Shown here one piece after another: positions 5,190-5,567 of a stretch of DNA of 5,567 nucleotides. The DNA comes from Pseudomonadota bacterium. Lineage in GTDB: Bacteria > Pseudomonadota > Alphaproteobacteria > Sphingomonadales > Sphingomonadaceae. Where the stretch lies: contig JAEZCS010000214.1 of assembly GCA_023433445.1 (NCBI GenBank), positions 1-5,567 of the forward strand. Reading direction: 5' to 3'. A program made the translations under genes and the position numbers. The notes below the pieces were generated by a model. It saw nothing but the letters and a program-made list of their open reading frames with translations, was not told the DNA's origin and did no database searches. How positions within the stretch are numbered: the first letter of the stretch is position 1; the number at the start of each line of letters is the position of its first letter.

Positions 5190-5567
5190 TCAGCCAGCGG
5201 CGCGGGCCTGCGGCGCCACCGACTGAACCGGTGTCGCGAGCCAGGCAAGCGCTTCCTCCTCTGTTTCGAAATAGCCGTAATCGGCTTCGGCATTCTGCAT
5301 ACGCTTGGTCTGCATGCGCAGCAGCATCGAAGGCGAGACGACGGCGATCCGGCCCGATTCTGAATCCTTGTGAGAATAAGCGAGGCGGCCCAGCGCTTCG
5401 CTAACTTCCGCCGAGTGGATTTCCGTGCGGCTGTTGACGAGAGTATCACACAGGGGATCAGCGGTGCGCACGACATCGGCTATAGCGCGGCCGAACTGGT
5501 CGACGACATCCAGATTCCAGAAGCCGGAGGTGGAGATAAGCAGCAGCTTTCGATCGCTGTCATAGCT
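5190..5567 (-). CDS. Probable SpoIIAA/STAS-like domain protein (C-terminal 125 residues; start outside window)
   Basis: The frame is open from the window's right edge to TGA at 5192-5190, giving 125 codons of a protein whose start is not in view. The visible part begins YDSDRKLLLISTSGFW, a beta strand and loop. It continues through a helix (about DVVDQFGRAIADVV), a strand with RIAVVSPSMLLRMQ, and near the C-terminus YGYFETEEEALAWL. The final F-x-(T/D)-x-E-E-A-x-x-W-L pattern and the alternating strand-helix order resemble SpoIIAA-like/STAS-Sec14 small proteins. No catalytic residues, signal peptide or membrane segment are visible. The last 15 residues are Ala/Pro/Gln-rich and probably disordered. 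It converges on the regulator with 39 bp between stops. A GTG at 5471 could be taken for a start, but the frame continues upstream with well-behaved sequence. The family call is tentative and no role is assigned. Confidence 0.6.
   Translation of the reverse strand, partial: SYDSDRKLLLISTSGFWNLDVVDQFGRAIADVVRTADPLCDTLVNSRTEIHSAEVSEALGRLAYSHKDSESGRIAVVSPSMLLRMQTKRMQNAEADYGYFETEEEALAWLATPVQSVAPQARAAG

Noticed and set aside
4790..5404. 204-codon plus-strand frame overlapping the end of the regulator and the convergent gene
   Set aside because: It is Arg/Ala/Pro-rich, is out of frame with the regulator, and is antisense to the STAS-like protein. It is a typical GC-rich shadow.
5469..5471. GTG as the start of the STAS-like gene
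   Set aside because: The same frame stays open to the window edge with a plausible strand-helix sequence (KLLLISTSGFW and on), so the true start is probably outside the window.

Overview
This window looks like chromosomal DNA from a GC-rich alphaproteobacterium, most likely a sphingomonad (Sphingobium, Sphingomonas or Novosphingobium type). That placement rests on the style of the encoded proteins (long-form isocitrate lyase, ScfR/RamB-type regulator, LeuC) and on the strong GC bias that opens long shadow frames on the opposite strands. It is an inference from memory, not a database match. I see no insertion sequence, phage gene, CRISPR array, tRNA or rRNA.

Layout, left to right. (1) Positions 1-931, minus strand: the first 310 codons of leuC, the large subunit of isopropylmalate isomerase; its 3' end lies outside the window. 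(2) Positions 1027-1713, minus: a glutathione S-transferase-family protein, upstream of leuC in the same direction. (3) Positions 1785-1816: a strong intrinsic terminator for the minus strand. (4) Positions 1840-1992, minus: a 50-codon small gene with a very good ribosome binding site. (5) Positions 2016-3608, minus: aceA, a long-form isocitrate lyase. (6) Positions 3609-3749: a divergent control region holding a perfect 8-bp inverted repeat that coincides with possible promoters in both directions. (7) Positions 3750-5150, plus: an XRE-helix-turn-helix regulator of the ScfR/RamB/PrpR family. (8) Positions 5190-5567, minus and convergent: the C-terminal part of a probable SpoIIAA/STAS-like protein whose start is outside the window.

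The functional core is aceA plus its divergent regulator. Isocitrate lyase opens the glyoxylate shunt, which lets a cell grow on acetate, fatty acids and other C2-yielding substrates. Regulators of this family in actinobacteria (RamB, PrpR) control glyoxylate-shunt or propionate genes. The inverted repeat between the two genes is the natural candidate operator, serving both aceA and the regulator itself. The small gene sits 23 bp after aceA and before the terminator, so it is probably made from the aceA transcript. The GST and leuC form a separate, co-directional unit after the terminator.

This is mostly a well-ordered metabolic region. I did not find an evidently new large system. The points most worth a second look are the small protein co-transcribed with aceA, the palindromic divergent operator/promoter, and the regulator's core domain, which lacks the expected metallopeptidase motif but carries a C-terminal cysteine cluster.
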